A stretch of 64,000 nucleotides of DNA from an uncultured Aquimarina sp. (lineage in GTDB: Bacteria > Bacteroidota > Bacteroidia > Flavobacteriales > Flavobacteriaceae). Positions 23,576 to 32,800 of the stretch are shown piece by piece. The translations under genes were made by a program, and so were the position numbers. The first letter of the stretch is position 1, and each line of letters starts with the position of its first letter. The notes under the pieces were generated by a model, which saw nothing but the letters and a program-made list of their open reading frames with translations, searched no databases and had not been told where the DNA came from. Location of the stretch: assembly GCF_947492405.1 (NCBI RefSeq), contig NZ_CANLMP010000006.1, forward strand, positions 1-64,000, in the 5' to 3' direction.

Positions 23576-23606
23576 TAAAGATACTACTTTTTTTAAACCG
23601 ACCAAA
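23576..23606 (-). promoter_or_regulatory. Promoter of small RNA copy 2
   Basis: TTTG (23606-23603), 19 bp, TATCTTTA (23583-23576) on the minus strand. Same box sequences and same spacing as copy 1 although the spacer sequence is unrelated. Confidence 0.75.
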
Positions 23607-23769
23607 TTTAAATTCACTTTATCTAAATAAAAATACATTTAATCTATAAAATTAAAGTTTTTCTTACAATTTTCCTACAAAAATTAATTTCATTATATAA
23701 TTAAACCTTTTTTATGTATTTTAGTCTTATGACATGGTAACACATACAAACTAAAACTAATCTTTACCT

Positions 23770-24318
23770 TTGAATATTCAAGAAGAAGAAAACCTGCTTA
23801 TTGCCCTACAAACAGATAAAGACATCAATAACGCCTTTAGCAAGCTTGTTGCTCTTTATAAACAGAGATTGTATTGGCATATTAGAAATATGGTAAAAAA
23901 CCATGATGACACTGATGATATACTACAAAATGTGTTTATTAAAGTCTATAAAAACATATCAAAATTTAAAGGCGATAGTAAGTTATATTCATGGATGTAT
24001 CGAATTGCTACCAATGAATCTATTACTTTCTTAAACCAAAAGGCAAAAAAAAATAATATAAGTAATGAAGAACTACAACAACAGCTTATCCAAAATCTAG
24101 AGGCTGATGTATATTTTGAAGGTGATGAGATTCAACTTAAATTGCAAAAGGCAATTGCATTGTTACCTCGAAAACAACAACAGGTATTTAATATGAAATA
24201 TTTTCAGGAATTAAAATACAAAGAAATATCTGAAATTTTAGAGACTAGCGAAGGAGCCTTAAAAGCTTCATACCACCTAGCTTCTAAAAAAATTGAAGAA
24301 TTCTTAAAAACTAATTAA
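23770..24318 (+). CDS. ECF-type RNA polymerase sigma factor
   Basis: 182 residues. Sigma region 2 covers ~25-90 (DDTDDILQNVFIKVYKNISK, LYSWMYRIATNESITFL), region 4 ~125-180 (LPRKQQQVFNMKYFQELKYK, EISEILETSEGALKASYH). It directs polymerase to stress-type promoters. The only start between the upstream stop and the domain is TTG at 23770; no ATG is available. It is the first gene of an operon with a membrane anti-sigma-like protein and a periplasmic partner. Confidence 0.9.
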   Translation: MNIQEEENLLIALQTDKDINNAFSKLVALYKQRLYWHIRNMVKNHDDTDDILQNVFIKVYKNISKFKGDSKLYSWMYRIATNESITFLNQKAKKNNISNEELQQQLIQNLEADVYFEGDEIQLKLQKAIALLPRKQQQVFNMKYFQELKYKEISEILETSEGALKASYHLASKKIEEFLKTN

Positions 24319-24349
24319 ACCTTTTTACATTTACATCGTCTTATAAATA

Positions 24350-24991
24350 GTGAAAAAAAATAATTTACATAGCGACAATAAAGGATTTAAAGTCCCAAAA
24401 GATTACTTCGATAATTTCGAAGAGAAACTTTTTGAGAAAATATCCCAAGAAGACAAAAACTCTTCTTTACTGTCCGATACAATATCCTCTGGCCTAAATG
24501 TGCCCGATGATTATTTCAATACTTTTGAGAATCATCTTATAGAAAAACTGAATTCTGAGAAAAAAGAAGTTTCTATCCTTAATGATAATCTTAAATCTGG
24601 TTTAGCAGCACCTGAAAAATATTTTGAAAATGTAGAAGAAACCATTTTACAAAAGGTAATTACTGTTAAGAAAGAATCCAAAGTAGTGTCTCTATTCTCC
24701 AGAAAGAACATACTATATGTTTCTGGAATTGCAGCCATGATTGCTATCATTATAGCTATCTCAATCAATAAAGAAAATAATTCTTTTAATTTTGAAAGCA
24801 TTGACATTGCGGACATTCAAGAGTATTTTGAGGAAGGAAATGGTGAGTTTAGTGATGCTGAAATTGCCGAATTGCTGGATGATGAAACTAATTTAACCGA
24901 TTCGTTCGGTAATACTGAACTAAGTGATGAAGAATTAGAAGATTATTTATCTGATGAAGAGTTAGCTGATGATATTATATATGTTGAATAA
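24350..24991 (+). CDS. Membrane protein with three short repeats, putative anti-sigma partner
   Basis: 213 residues from a GTG. Three copies of a G-[FL]-x-[VA]-P-x-x-Y-F-x-x-x-E motif appear near residues 12, 50 and 86 (FKVPKDYFDNFEEKL, LNVPDDYFNTFENHL, LAAPEKYFENVEETI). One membrane helix follows (ILYVSGIAAMIAIIIAISIN, ~125-145), then a very acidic tail (LSDEELEDYLSDEELADD). The cytoplasmic N-terminus and single helix fit an anti-sigma role; I infer it controls the sigma factor 31 bp upstream. Confidence 0.65.
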   Translation: MKKNNLHSDNKGFKVPKDYFDNFEEKLFEKISQEDKNSSLLSDTISSGLNVPDDYFNTFENHLIEKLNSEKKEVSILNDNLKSGLAAPEKYFENVEETILQKVITVKKESKVVSLFSRKNILYVSGIAAMIAIIIAISINKENNSFNFESIDIADIQEYFEEGNGEFSDAEIAELLDDETNLTDSFGNTELSDEELEDYLSDEELADDIIYVE

Positions 24992-25001
24992 AAAAGAACA
25001 C

Positions 25002-25445
25002 ATGAAAAAAATACTATTACTATTTATTATTGTTTTTACTATTAATGTTTCTTATTCCCAAAGAGGTTCCCGAGAAAGAGTAAAAACTCTAAAAATAGCT
25101 TACATAACGGAACAATTAAATTTAAGTAGTAAGGAAGCCCAACAATTTTGGCCTATTTATAACGAGCACGACGAAACCATGGAAAGCCTTAAAAAAGAAG
25201 AGCGCAGATCCATTAGATCAATAAAAGATGCAGATGGTTTAGAAGGTTTAAGTGAAAAAGAAGCTGAAGATCTTTTAAGAAATCACCTAAAAGGAGAAGA
25301 GCAAAAATTAAATGCTCGTAAAAAATTAATTATAGATCTAAAACAAGTTATTTCTCATAAGAAGATCTTAAAACTGGTGAAAGCAGAGAGAGAATTTAAT
25401 AAACGTCTTCTAAAACAATTGAGAGATAGACGACAAAGAAATTGA
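25002..25445 (+). CDS. Periplasmic sensor of the ECF sigma system (Spy/CpxP-like helical)
   Basis: 147 residues from the ATG of MKKILLLFIIVFTINVSYSQ; the longer frame from 24969 overlaps the preceding gene and spoils the signal peptide. The mature protein is all-helical and basic (LNLSSKEAQQFWPIYNEHDE) and matches the pattern of Bacteroidota proteins called sensor of ECF-type sigma factor. It is 10 bp downstream of the anti-sigma-like gene. Confidence 0.7.
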   Translation: MKKILLLFIIVFTINVSYSQRGSRERVKTLKIAYITEQLNLSSKEAQQFWPIYNEHDETMESLKKEERRSIRSIKDADGLEGLSEKEAEDLLRNHLKGEEQKLNARKKLIIDLKQVISHKKILKLVKAEREFNKRLLKQLRDRRQRN

Positions 25446-25472
25446 TAATCAAGAATCTTGCTGATTTTGAAT

Positions 25473-25508
25473 AAAAAGTAAATGAGATCCCTTTATCATT
25501 TACTTTTT
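25473..25508. terminator. Bidirectional terminator
   Basis: AAAAAGTAAATGA (25473-25485) pairs with TCATTTACTTTTTT (25495-25508). The stem has A and T runs on both sides, so it can end both the sigma operon and the convergent lipoprotein gene, whose stop lies inside it. Confidence 0.8.
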
Positions 25509-26573
25509 TGTTTTAAAAATTAGTTTTGCAATACTATTCTTACCTGCCGCCACTGCCACACTATCATTTATAAATCGAAGCGTATAAAAGCTCTCTTTAC
25601 TAATATCTTCCCATAAATTTCCTGAATCATTAGAAATTGAAATTCCAGTAAAACCTACCGCTATCATTTCTTTACCACCTCCATTGGGTATATATCGAAT
25701 ACAACTTTTATATCCTGCTCCCACTCCATCTGCTATTAAATTCCAGGTTTTACCACCATCGGTAGTAATAGCCTTATTTCTTTTATTATTCTTAGGTTTT
25801 GTATAATCCCCTCCAAAAATAATCCCATTATTTTTATCGTAAAAATCTATCGAGTATGCTCCAGTTGTTTCAGTTCCTTGTACTATTGGGGTATCAGAAA
25901 CTTGCCAACTAATCCCTTTATCTGATGAATAAAAAACTCTGGATTTCATTCCGCCCGAAACGATCCAGGTATGATTATCTACAATTGCTATATTTCCATT
26001 ACTAGCTGCAAAAGCGGATTCTCCCTCATTTGTTTTTGATAAATCTTCACAAGAAAGCTTATCCCAGGTCTCACCACCATCTCTGGTAATAATAATAGAT
26101 AAGCATCCATCAGTCGGATCTCCCATAGCAATTCCCTCTTTATCATTCCAAAACGCCATAGCATCATAAAATACTTTTTCATGATCTTCTTTATATACCA
26201 ACTTTATTTTCTTTGTTCCTTTATTAATTTTATATAATAAAGCTGGCGATGCAATACTCAATATAAAAAAATCAGTTTTTGTATCTGCAATAGCTCTAAA
26301 GTGTATTTTCTTTCCTTCAAAATCTAACGTATCGATTTTTTTATTCTTAATTGTAAGTGTATCATCCATTTCAAAAGTTCCATACATACCATTACTGCCA
26401 GCAAACATCAATAGATTATCTTTTAATCCAATGGCTCTGATACTCGTTGAATCACTAAAGATAGTCTCGACAGTTACTTCAGAAAAATCATGTCTGACTA
26501 ATTTCTTTTGTTCTGATCCACAATTGAAAAGAAGTGTAACAACCAATAACAATAGTAAAAATCTCATATTCAA
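25500..26573 (-). CDS. Ycf48/BNR-type beta-propeller lipoprotein
   Basis: 357 residues with signal peptide and lipobox (LVVTLLFNCGSEQ, Cys near 18). The mature part has repeated sialidase/BNR-like boxes: TRDGGETWDKL, SSDKGISWQV, TTDGGKTWNLI, SNDSGNLWEDI. These are typical of photosystem-assembly-type (Ycf48) or oxidoreductase-like propellers. A scaffold or binding role outside the inner membrane is inferred; no enzyme residues are evident. Confidence 0.8.
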   Translation of the reverse strand: MNMRFLLLLLVVTLLFNCGSEQKKLVRHDFSEVTVETIFSDSTSIRAIGLKDNLLMFAGSNGMYGTFEMDDTLTIKNKKIDTLDFEGKKIHFRAIADTKTDFFILSIASPALLYKINKGTKKIKLVYKEDHEKVFYDAMAFWNDKEGIAMGDPTDGCLSIIITRDGGETWDKLSCEDLSKTNEGESAFAASNGNIAIVDNHTWIVSGGMKSRVFYSSDKGISWQVSDTPIVQGTETTGAYSIDFYDKNNGIIFGGDYTKPKNNKRNKAITTDGGKTWNLIADGVGAGYKSCIRYIPNGGGKEMIAVGFTGISISNDSGNLWEDISKESFYTLRFINDSVAVAAGKNSIAKLIFKTKK

Positions 26574-26614
26574 TATTTTTAAATCAAATATAACACTATT
26601 CTAAAGCAAAGGAT

Positions 26615-26622
26615 TACCTTTG
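26615..26622 (+). promoter_or_regulatory. -7 box of the RNA methyltransferase gene
   Basis: TACCTTTG matches TAnnTTTG exactly, 21 bp before the ATG at 26644. No clear TTTG lies 19 bp upstream. Confidence 0.5.
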
Positions 26623-26643
26623 CAAACCCTAAAAAAATAAAGG

Positions 26644-27852
26644 ATGCGTTTACATAGAAATCTTGTCTTTGCGGTAATTGATGGACTTAGTGAAATTTTT
26701 AATGAAGGAGCTTATGCCGATAAAGTAGTTCAAAAACTGTTAAAACGTGATAAGCGATGGGGATCCCGTGATCGAAGTTTTGTTGCAGAAACCGTATATG
26801 ACATTGTACGATGGAAACGTCTTTATGCTGAAATTGCTGATGTTTCTGAACCTTTTTCTAGAGAAAATCTTTGGAGAATATTTGCTGTTTGGGCAACACT
26901 AAGGGGCATCACATTACCCGATTGGAAACAAATTGTCCCTACACCTACCAGACGTATCAAAGGTCGTTTTGATGAACTTAGTAATACGAGAAAATTCAGA
27001 GAATCTATTCCGGATTGGTTGGATGAACTTGGAGAAAAAGAACTAGGAGCTAAATGGGACAAAGAAATTGCTGCCTTAAATCAACAAGCTCCAGTAGTAC
27101 TAAGAACTAATTCCCTAAAAATATCTAGAGACAAACTTAGAGGAATTCTTGAAGATGAAAATATAGACACAGAATTTATAAAGGGATATCCATCTGCCCT
27201 TAAACTTACAGAAAGAGCTAATGTATTTTCTACTGAAGCCTTTAAAAAAGGACTATTCGAAGTACAGGATGGTTCATCACAATTAGTAGCTGACTTCTTA
27301 GAAGTAAAACCAGGTCAGCGAGTAGTAGATACTTGTGCAGGAGCTGGTGGAAAAACATTGCATTTGGCCGCTCTAATGGAAAATAAAGGTCAAATAATTG
27401 CCATGGATATCTATAGTAATAAATTAAAGGAACTTAAGAGAAGAGCTCGACGTGCAGGAGCCCATAACATAGAACCAAGAACCATAGAAAGTACTAAAGA
27501 TATTAAGAAATTACATGGTAAAGCAGACCGTGTTTTAATTGATGCTCCCTGTAGTGGATTAGGAGTTTTAAGTAGAAATCCTGATGCTAAATGGAAATTA
27601 CAACCAGAGTTTTTGGATAAAATAAGACAAACGCAATCGCAGATATTAGAAAGCTATTCTAAAATGGTAAAACCTGGTGGAAAATTAGTCTATGCCACTT
27701 GTTCTATTTTACCTTCGGAAAACCAAGAACAGGTTAAAACATTCCTAACTAAAGAAATAGGAAAAGAATTTATCTTTGTAAAAGATAAAAAAGTGCTTTC
27801 TTCAGAATCCGGATTTGATGGATTTTATATGGCATTGCTAGAAAGAAAATAA
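26644..27852 (+). CDS. RsmB/NOL1-NOP2-type SAM-dependent RNA methyltransferase
   Basis: 402 residues. The SAM-binding motif VVDTCAGAGGKTLHLAALME is near 228, the D-A-P-C-S-G motif near 300 and the catalytic Cys in YATCSILPSENQEQV near 352. The pair of Cys (PC and TC) is the mark of m5C methyltransferases acting on rRNA or tRNA. An N-terminal helical domain (1-~130) resembles the NusB/RsmB-like part. Single gene with its own promoter; the endonuclease follows 20 bp later. Confidence 0.9.
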   Translation: MRLHRNLVFAVIDGLSEIFNEGAYADKVVQKLLKRDKRWGSRDRSFVAETVYDIVRWKRLYAEIADVSEPFSRENLWRIFAVWATLRGITLPDWKQIVPTPTRRIKGRFDELSNTRKFRESIPDWLDELGEKELGAKWDKEIAALNQQAPVVLRTNSLKISRDKLRGILEDENIDTEFIKGYPSALKLTERANVFSTEAFKKGLFEVQDGSSQLVADFLEVKPGQRVVDTCAGAGGKTLHLAALMENKGQIIAMDIYSNKLKELKRRARRAGAHNIEPRTIESTKDIKKLHGKADRVLIDAPCSGLGVLSRNPDAKWKLQPEFLDKIRQTQSQILESYSKMVKPGGKLVYATCSILPSENQEQVKTFLTKEIGKEFIFVKDKKVLSSESGFDGFYMALLERK

Positions 27853-27872
27853 CTCAACTCACATAACAAATA

Positions 27873-29711
27873 ATGAAAACAAAATTACTTTTAATCGCTC
27901 TTTGTACATTTTGTATTGGATTTAGCCAAGTTCCGTCGGATTACTATGACAGTGCTAATGGACTTACTGGTTTTACTCTTAAAACAGAATTAAAAAATAT
28001 CATATCAACTGGTCATATAGATCAAGGTTATAGTGCTTTATACACTGCATATCAAACTACCGATAATGATAGTTATTACGAAATGGACGACACCGTTCTT
28101 GATATGTATACAGAACAACCTAATGGGACTGATGTTATTGCTTATGATCATGATACAAATGGAGGAAGCTCTCCAGGAGATGCTTGCGGTAATGTTGGTA
28201 ATACAGAAGGTGTTTGTTACAATAGAGAACATTTATTCCCTCAAGGTTTTTTTAATCAATTATCGCCAATGAGAACTGATGTACATCACGTAGTTCCTAC
28301 TGATGGTTATGTTAATGGACAGCGAAGTAGTTTCCCTTTTGGAGTTACAGAAACTCCAACAAACACATATTCGAATGGTTCTAAAAGAGGTCCAAGTGCA
28401 ACTTCTGGATTTTCAGGAACCGTATTTGAACCAATTGATGAATTCAAAGGTGATATCGCAAGAATGTTATTGTATTTTGCTACAAGATATGAAGACGAAG
28501 CTCTTAATGCCCCTGCTGACGGAAGTGGAACTTGGGATCCTCATACTTCCACAAACAATCCCATGGATGGATCGGTAGATCAGTTTTACGAAACTTGGTA
28601 TATTGAGTTATTAGTGAGTTGGCATCTTTCTGATGCTGTTTCACAACGAGAAATCGATAGAAATAATGCTGCTTACAATTTTCAAGGAAATGCAAATCCT
28701 TTTATTAGCCATCCAGAGTATGTACAAATGATATGGAATGTTACTATTGATACTGAAGCACCGACGGTGCCAACCAATTTAGTAGTATCAAATGAAACTT
28801 CTAACAGTATAGATCTTTCCTGGACAGCTTCTACTGATAATACAGCGGTAACTGAATATGATGTATATGTAAATTCAGTTTTCAATAAATCTGTTGCTAC
28901 TACCAGTACTATGGTTAACGGTTTAAGTGCTGAAACCACGTACTCTTTTACCGTATTAGCGAAAGACGCCGCTGGAAATGAATCTGCACAAAGTAATTCT
29001 GTAAATGGAACTACTCTACCTGGCGGTACTGGTGGCGGTGATTGTGCTTCAGAAACATTTACCAATATAGGCGCTTCATCCAGTCAATATCTTGACCGTA
29101 TGTGGACAGGTGATGATGGAGGAACTTGGACTGCTACTGATGCCAGAACAGATCAAACTCTTACAGATGCCGCAATTACCATTAGAAATGGCGAATTAAC
29201 TGCTCCTTCAATATCCGGAGGTATTGGTTCTTTAACTGTAACTACCATTAGAGCTTTTGGTGGTGGTAGTGGAACATTTACCGTACGAGTTAATGGAACT
29301 GATGTAGGAACAATTCCATATGGAGACACAGAAGAAACTACAACTATTAATGATATTAATATTACAGGAAATGTGGTAATTTCTTTTACAGATAAGGCGA
29401 CTACAAGTGATAGAGTAATCATCGATGATCTATCTTGGACATGTTATGATCCTACTTTAGGAGTAGATGATTTGGATCTGGATAACTTAATAACAGTGTA
29501 TCCAAATCCTTCACTAGATGGTGCTATCACCATTAATATGCCTAATAGTAACAATAGTGAATTAAATATTTATGATATTACTGGGAAGCAAATTGTTTCT
29601 AAAAAGAATATCACAGAAACAATTCAACTATCAAGTCTCCCTCAAGGAATGCTACTAGTAGAGATTATCTCATCTCAGAGGAGTATTACCAAAAAGGTAA
29701 TTATACGATAA
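27873..29711 (+). CDS. Secreted endonuclease I with FN3 and T9SS sorting domain
   Basis: 612 residues. Signal peptide ends about residue 18 (LCTFCIGFSQ). The endonuclease I domain covers ~20-290 with CYNREHLFPQGFFNQLSPMR, DVHHVVPTDGYVNGQRSS and FKGDIARMLLYFATRYED. An FN3 domain lies at ~296-380 (NLVVSNETSNSIDLSWTAST), then a beta-sandwich (~395-530) and a C-terminal sorting domain (LITVYPNPSLDGAITINM ... KKVIIR). It degrades extracellular DNA; secretion is by the type IX system. Ends with a terminator hairpin. Confidence 0.9.
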   Translation: MKTKLLLIALCTFCIGFSQVPSDYYDSANGLTGFTLKTELKNIISTGHIDQGYSALYTAYQTTDNDSYYEMDDTVLDMYTEQPNGTDVIAYDHDTNGGSSPGDACGNVGNTEGVCYNREHLFPQGFFNQLSPMRTDVHHVVPTDGYVNGQRSSFPFGVTETPTNTYSNGSKRGPSATSGFSGTVFEPIDEFKGDIARMLLYFATRYEDEALNAPADGSGTWDPHTSTNNPMDGSVDQFYETWYIELLVSWHLSDAVSQREIDRNNAAYNFQGNANPFISHPEYVQMIWNVTIDTEAPTVPTNLVVSNETSNSIDLSWTASTDNTAVTEYDVYVNSVFNKSVATTSTMVNGLSAETTYSFTVLAKDAAGNESAQSNSVNGTTLPGGTGGGDCASETFTNIGASSSQYLDRMWTGDDGGTWTATDARTDQTLTDAAITIRNGELTAPSISGGIGSLTVTTIRAFGGGSGTFTVRVNGTDVGTIPYGDTEETTTINDINITGNVVISFTDKATTSDRVIIDDLSWTCYDPTLGVDDLDLDNLITVYPNPSLDGAITINMPNSNNSELNIYDITGKQIVSKKNITETIQLSSLPQGMLLVEIISSQRSITKKVIIR

Positions 29712-29715
29712 AATG

Positions 29716-29742
29716 AAAAGCGGCAATTTAGCCGCTTTTTTT
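29716..29742 (+). terminator. Intrinsic terminator
   Basis: AAAAGCGGC, loop AATTTA, GCCGCTTTTTTT, directly after the endonuclease stop. Confidence 0.9.
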
Positions 29743-29824
29743 ATTTATGTTCATTGTTTAGAATTTAGTGAATAACTCTATTATTCCTATTAAGTTTTAT
29801 ACAATACTTTGTAAAGAAAAACAG

Positions 29825-29832
29825 TAAATTTG
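29825..29832 (+). promoter_or_regulatory. -7 box of purL
   Basis: TAAATTTG matches TAnnTTTG, 34 bp before the ATG at 29866. It overlaps the in-frame TTG at 29830, which is therefore not the start of translation. Confidence 0.55.
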
Positions 29833-29865
29833 CAGCTTATTAAAAACAACACAAAGTCTGGAAGC

Positions 29866-32800
29866 ATGATCCACTTCTTCGGAAACCAAAATGAGAACGT
29901 ATTTGCGGTACAAACCACTAATGAAATCTCGACAGAAAATATCAAAAAATTAGTATGGTTATTTGGCAACCAACCTAAAATATCCTCGGCGTCCATTGAC
30001 GCTTTTTTTGTTGGTCCACGCGCCGCAATGATTACACCCTGGAGTACTAATGCTGTGGAAATTACCCAAAACATGGGGATTGAAGGAATCATTCGAATTG
30101 AAGAATTTCAATCCGTACTAGAGAACTTTACTGACTTTGATCCAATGCTTTCTCAAAAATATAGTAGTCTAAATCAAGACATATACACTATAGATATTGA
30201 ACCAGAAGCAATTCTTGAAATAGACAATATAGAGGCTTATAATAAAGCTGAAGGTTTAGCACTAAGTCCAGAAGAAGTAGCGTATCTGGAAGGAGTAGCG
30301 AAAAAAATAGGAAGAAAATTAACAGATTCTGAAGTATTCGGGTTTTCTCAGGTAAACTCCGAACACTGTAGACACAAAATATTCAATGGTACCTTTATTA
30401 TTGATGGAGAAGAGCAACCTACTTCTCTTTTTAAATTAATAAAGAAAACATCGGAAACACATCCTAACGATATTGTTTCTGCATATAAAGACAACGTAGC
30501 TTTTGTAAAAGGTCCAAAGGTTACCCAGTTTGCTCCAAAAAGTGCTGATAAACCAGATTTCTATCAAGAAACACCTTTTGAAAGTGTTATTTCGCTAAAA
30601 GCAGAAACACATAATTTTCCAACCACCGTAGAACCGTTTAACGGTGCTGCTACAGGTTCTGGTGGAGAAATCAGAGATCGCCTTGCTGGAGGAAAAGGAT
30701 CTTTGCCACTAGCAGGAACCGCTGTCTACATGACTTCCTATTCACGATTAGAAGAAAATCGTCCTTGGGAAAAAGCTGTAGAAGAAAGAAAATGGTTATA
30801 CCAAACTCCAGTAGATATTTTGATCAAGGCTTCTAATGGAGCTTCAGATTTTGGAAACAAATTCGGACAACCACTAATTACTGGATCAGTACTAACTTTT
30901 GAACACGAAGAAGATGCCCGTAAATTAGGTTTTGACAAAGTGATTATGCAGGCTGGTGGAATAGGATACGGAAAAGCCGAACAAGCACTTAAAGACAAAC
31001 CTGAAACCGGAGATAAGATTGTCATTCTTGGTGGTGAAAATTATCGAATCGGTATGGGTGGAGCTGCAGTTTCTTCTGCAGACACTGGAGAATTTAGTAG
31101 CGGTATCGAATTGAATGCCATTCAGCGTTCTAATCCTGAAATGCAAAAAAGAGCTGCAAACGCTATTCGTGGTATGGTAGAAAGCGATGTAAATACTATC
31201 GTTTCTATTCACGATCATGGAGCTGGAGGACATCTTAATTGTCTTTCTGAACTGGTAGAAGAAACTGGAGGGAAAATCGACTTAGATAAACTTCCTGTTG
31301 GAGACCCTACACTATCGGCCAAAGAAATTATTGGTAATGAGTCTCAAGAAAGAATGGGGTTGGTTATCGGACAGAAAGATATTGACACTTTAGAACGAAT
31401 TGCAGAGCGTGAGCGTTCTCCGATGTATCAAGTGGGAGATGTAACGGGTGATGACCGTTTTACTTTTGAGTCGAAAACCAAAGGAGACAAACCTATGGAT
31501 TTAGCTTTAGAAGATATGTTCGGTAGTTCTCCTAAAACGATTATGAATGATAAGACCATTGATCGTAACTATGAGGATATTTCGTGCCAAAAAGAACATC
31601 TTCACACTTATCTCGAACAGGTATTGCAACTAGAAGCTGTTGCTTGTAAAGATTGGCTTACTAACAAGGTAGATCGATGCGTTGGTGGAAAAGTTGCTAA
31701 ACAGCAATGTACAGGGCCTCTGCAATTACCTCTTAACAACTGTGGTGTGATGGCTTTAGATTACACCTCTAAAGAAGGTATTGCGACTTCAATTGGTCAC
31801 TCTCCTATTTCAGGTCTTATTAATCCCGAAGCTGGAAGTAAGAATTCTATTGCCGAAGCTTTAACTAATATCGTCTGGGCACCACTAAAAGATGGATTAC
31901 AATCTATTTCTTTATCGGCAAACTGGATGTGGCCCTGCAAAAATGAAGGTGAAGATGCTCGTTTATATAAAGCAGTAAAAGCAATCTCTGATTTTGCTAT
32001 CGATTTAGGAATCAATGTACCTACTGGTAAAGATTCTCTTTCGATGAAGCAGAAATACCCAAATGAAGAAGTCATTTCTCCGGGAACCGTTATTATATCA
32101 GCTGCTGCTAATTGTAATGACATTACCAAAGTAATAGAACCGGTACTTCAAAAAGATAGCGGGAACATCTATTATATTAACTTATCTCAGGATAATTACA
32201 AACTAGGAGGATCTTCTTTTTCTCAGGTAATCAATAAAATTGGTTCTGAAACTCCAAGTATTAACAATGCTGAAAATTTTAAGAATACCTTTAATGTTAT
32301 TCAACAATTAATAAGAGATAACAAAATTGCAGCTGGTCATGATGTGGCTTCTGGTGGTTTAATTACTACTTTGTTAGAATTATGTTTTGCGGATGTTAAC
32401 TTAGGTGCAACATTAGATCTTTCGGAAATAGGAGAAAAAGATATAATCAAGTTACTTTTTGCAGAAAACGCAGGTATCGTATTCCAAAGTACGAATGATT
32501 CAGATATAGAAGCTATACTTTCTCAGAATAACATTCAGTTTTTCAATATTGGTAAAGTAACTCATAAAGCTTCTTTAGAAATCAAAAATATTGATGAGTC
32601 ATATAATTTTGATATTACGACATTAAGAAAAACCTGGTTTAAAACATCCTATCTTTTAGATCAAAAACAAACCGCTAATAATCTTGCAAATGATAGATTT
32701 GATAATTTTGCAAATCAACCATTACAATATACATTTCCGAAGCAATTTACAGGAAAACTTCCTCTAATTGATAATACTAAGCCAAGACCAAAAGCCGCTA

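Noticed and set aside
23765..23772. TACCTTTG as the sigma-factor promoter -7 box
   Set aside because: It would overlap the only possible start codon, and no TTTG lies 19 bp upstream; probably chance.
29830..29865. TTG start for PurL
   Set aside because: It lies in the -7 box TAAATTTG, and homologous proteins begin at the MIHFFG region.
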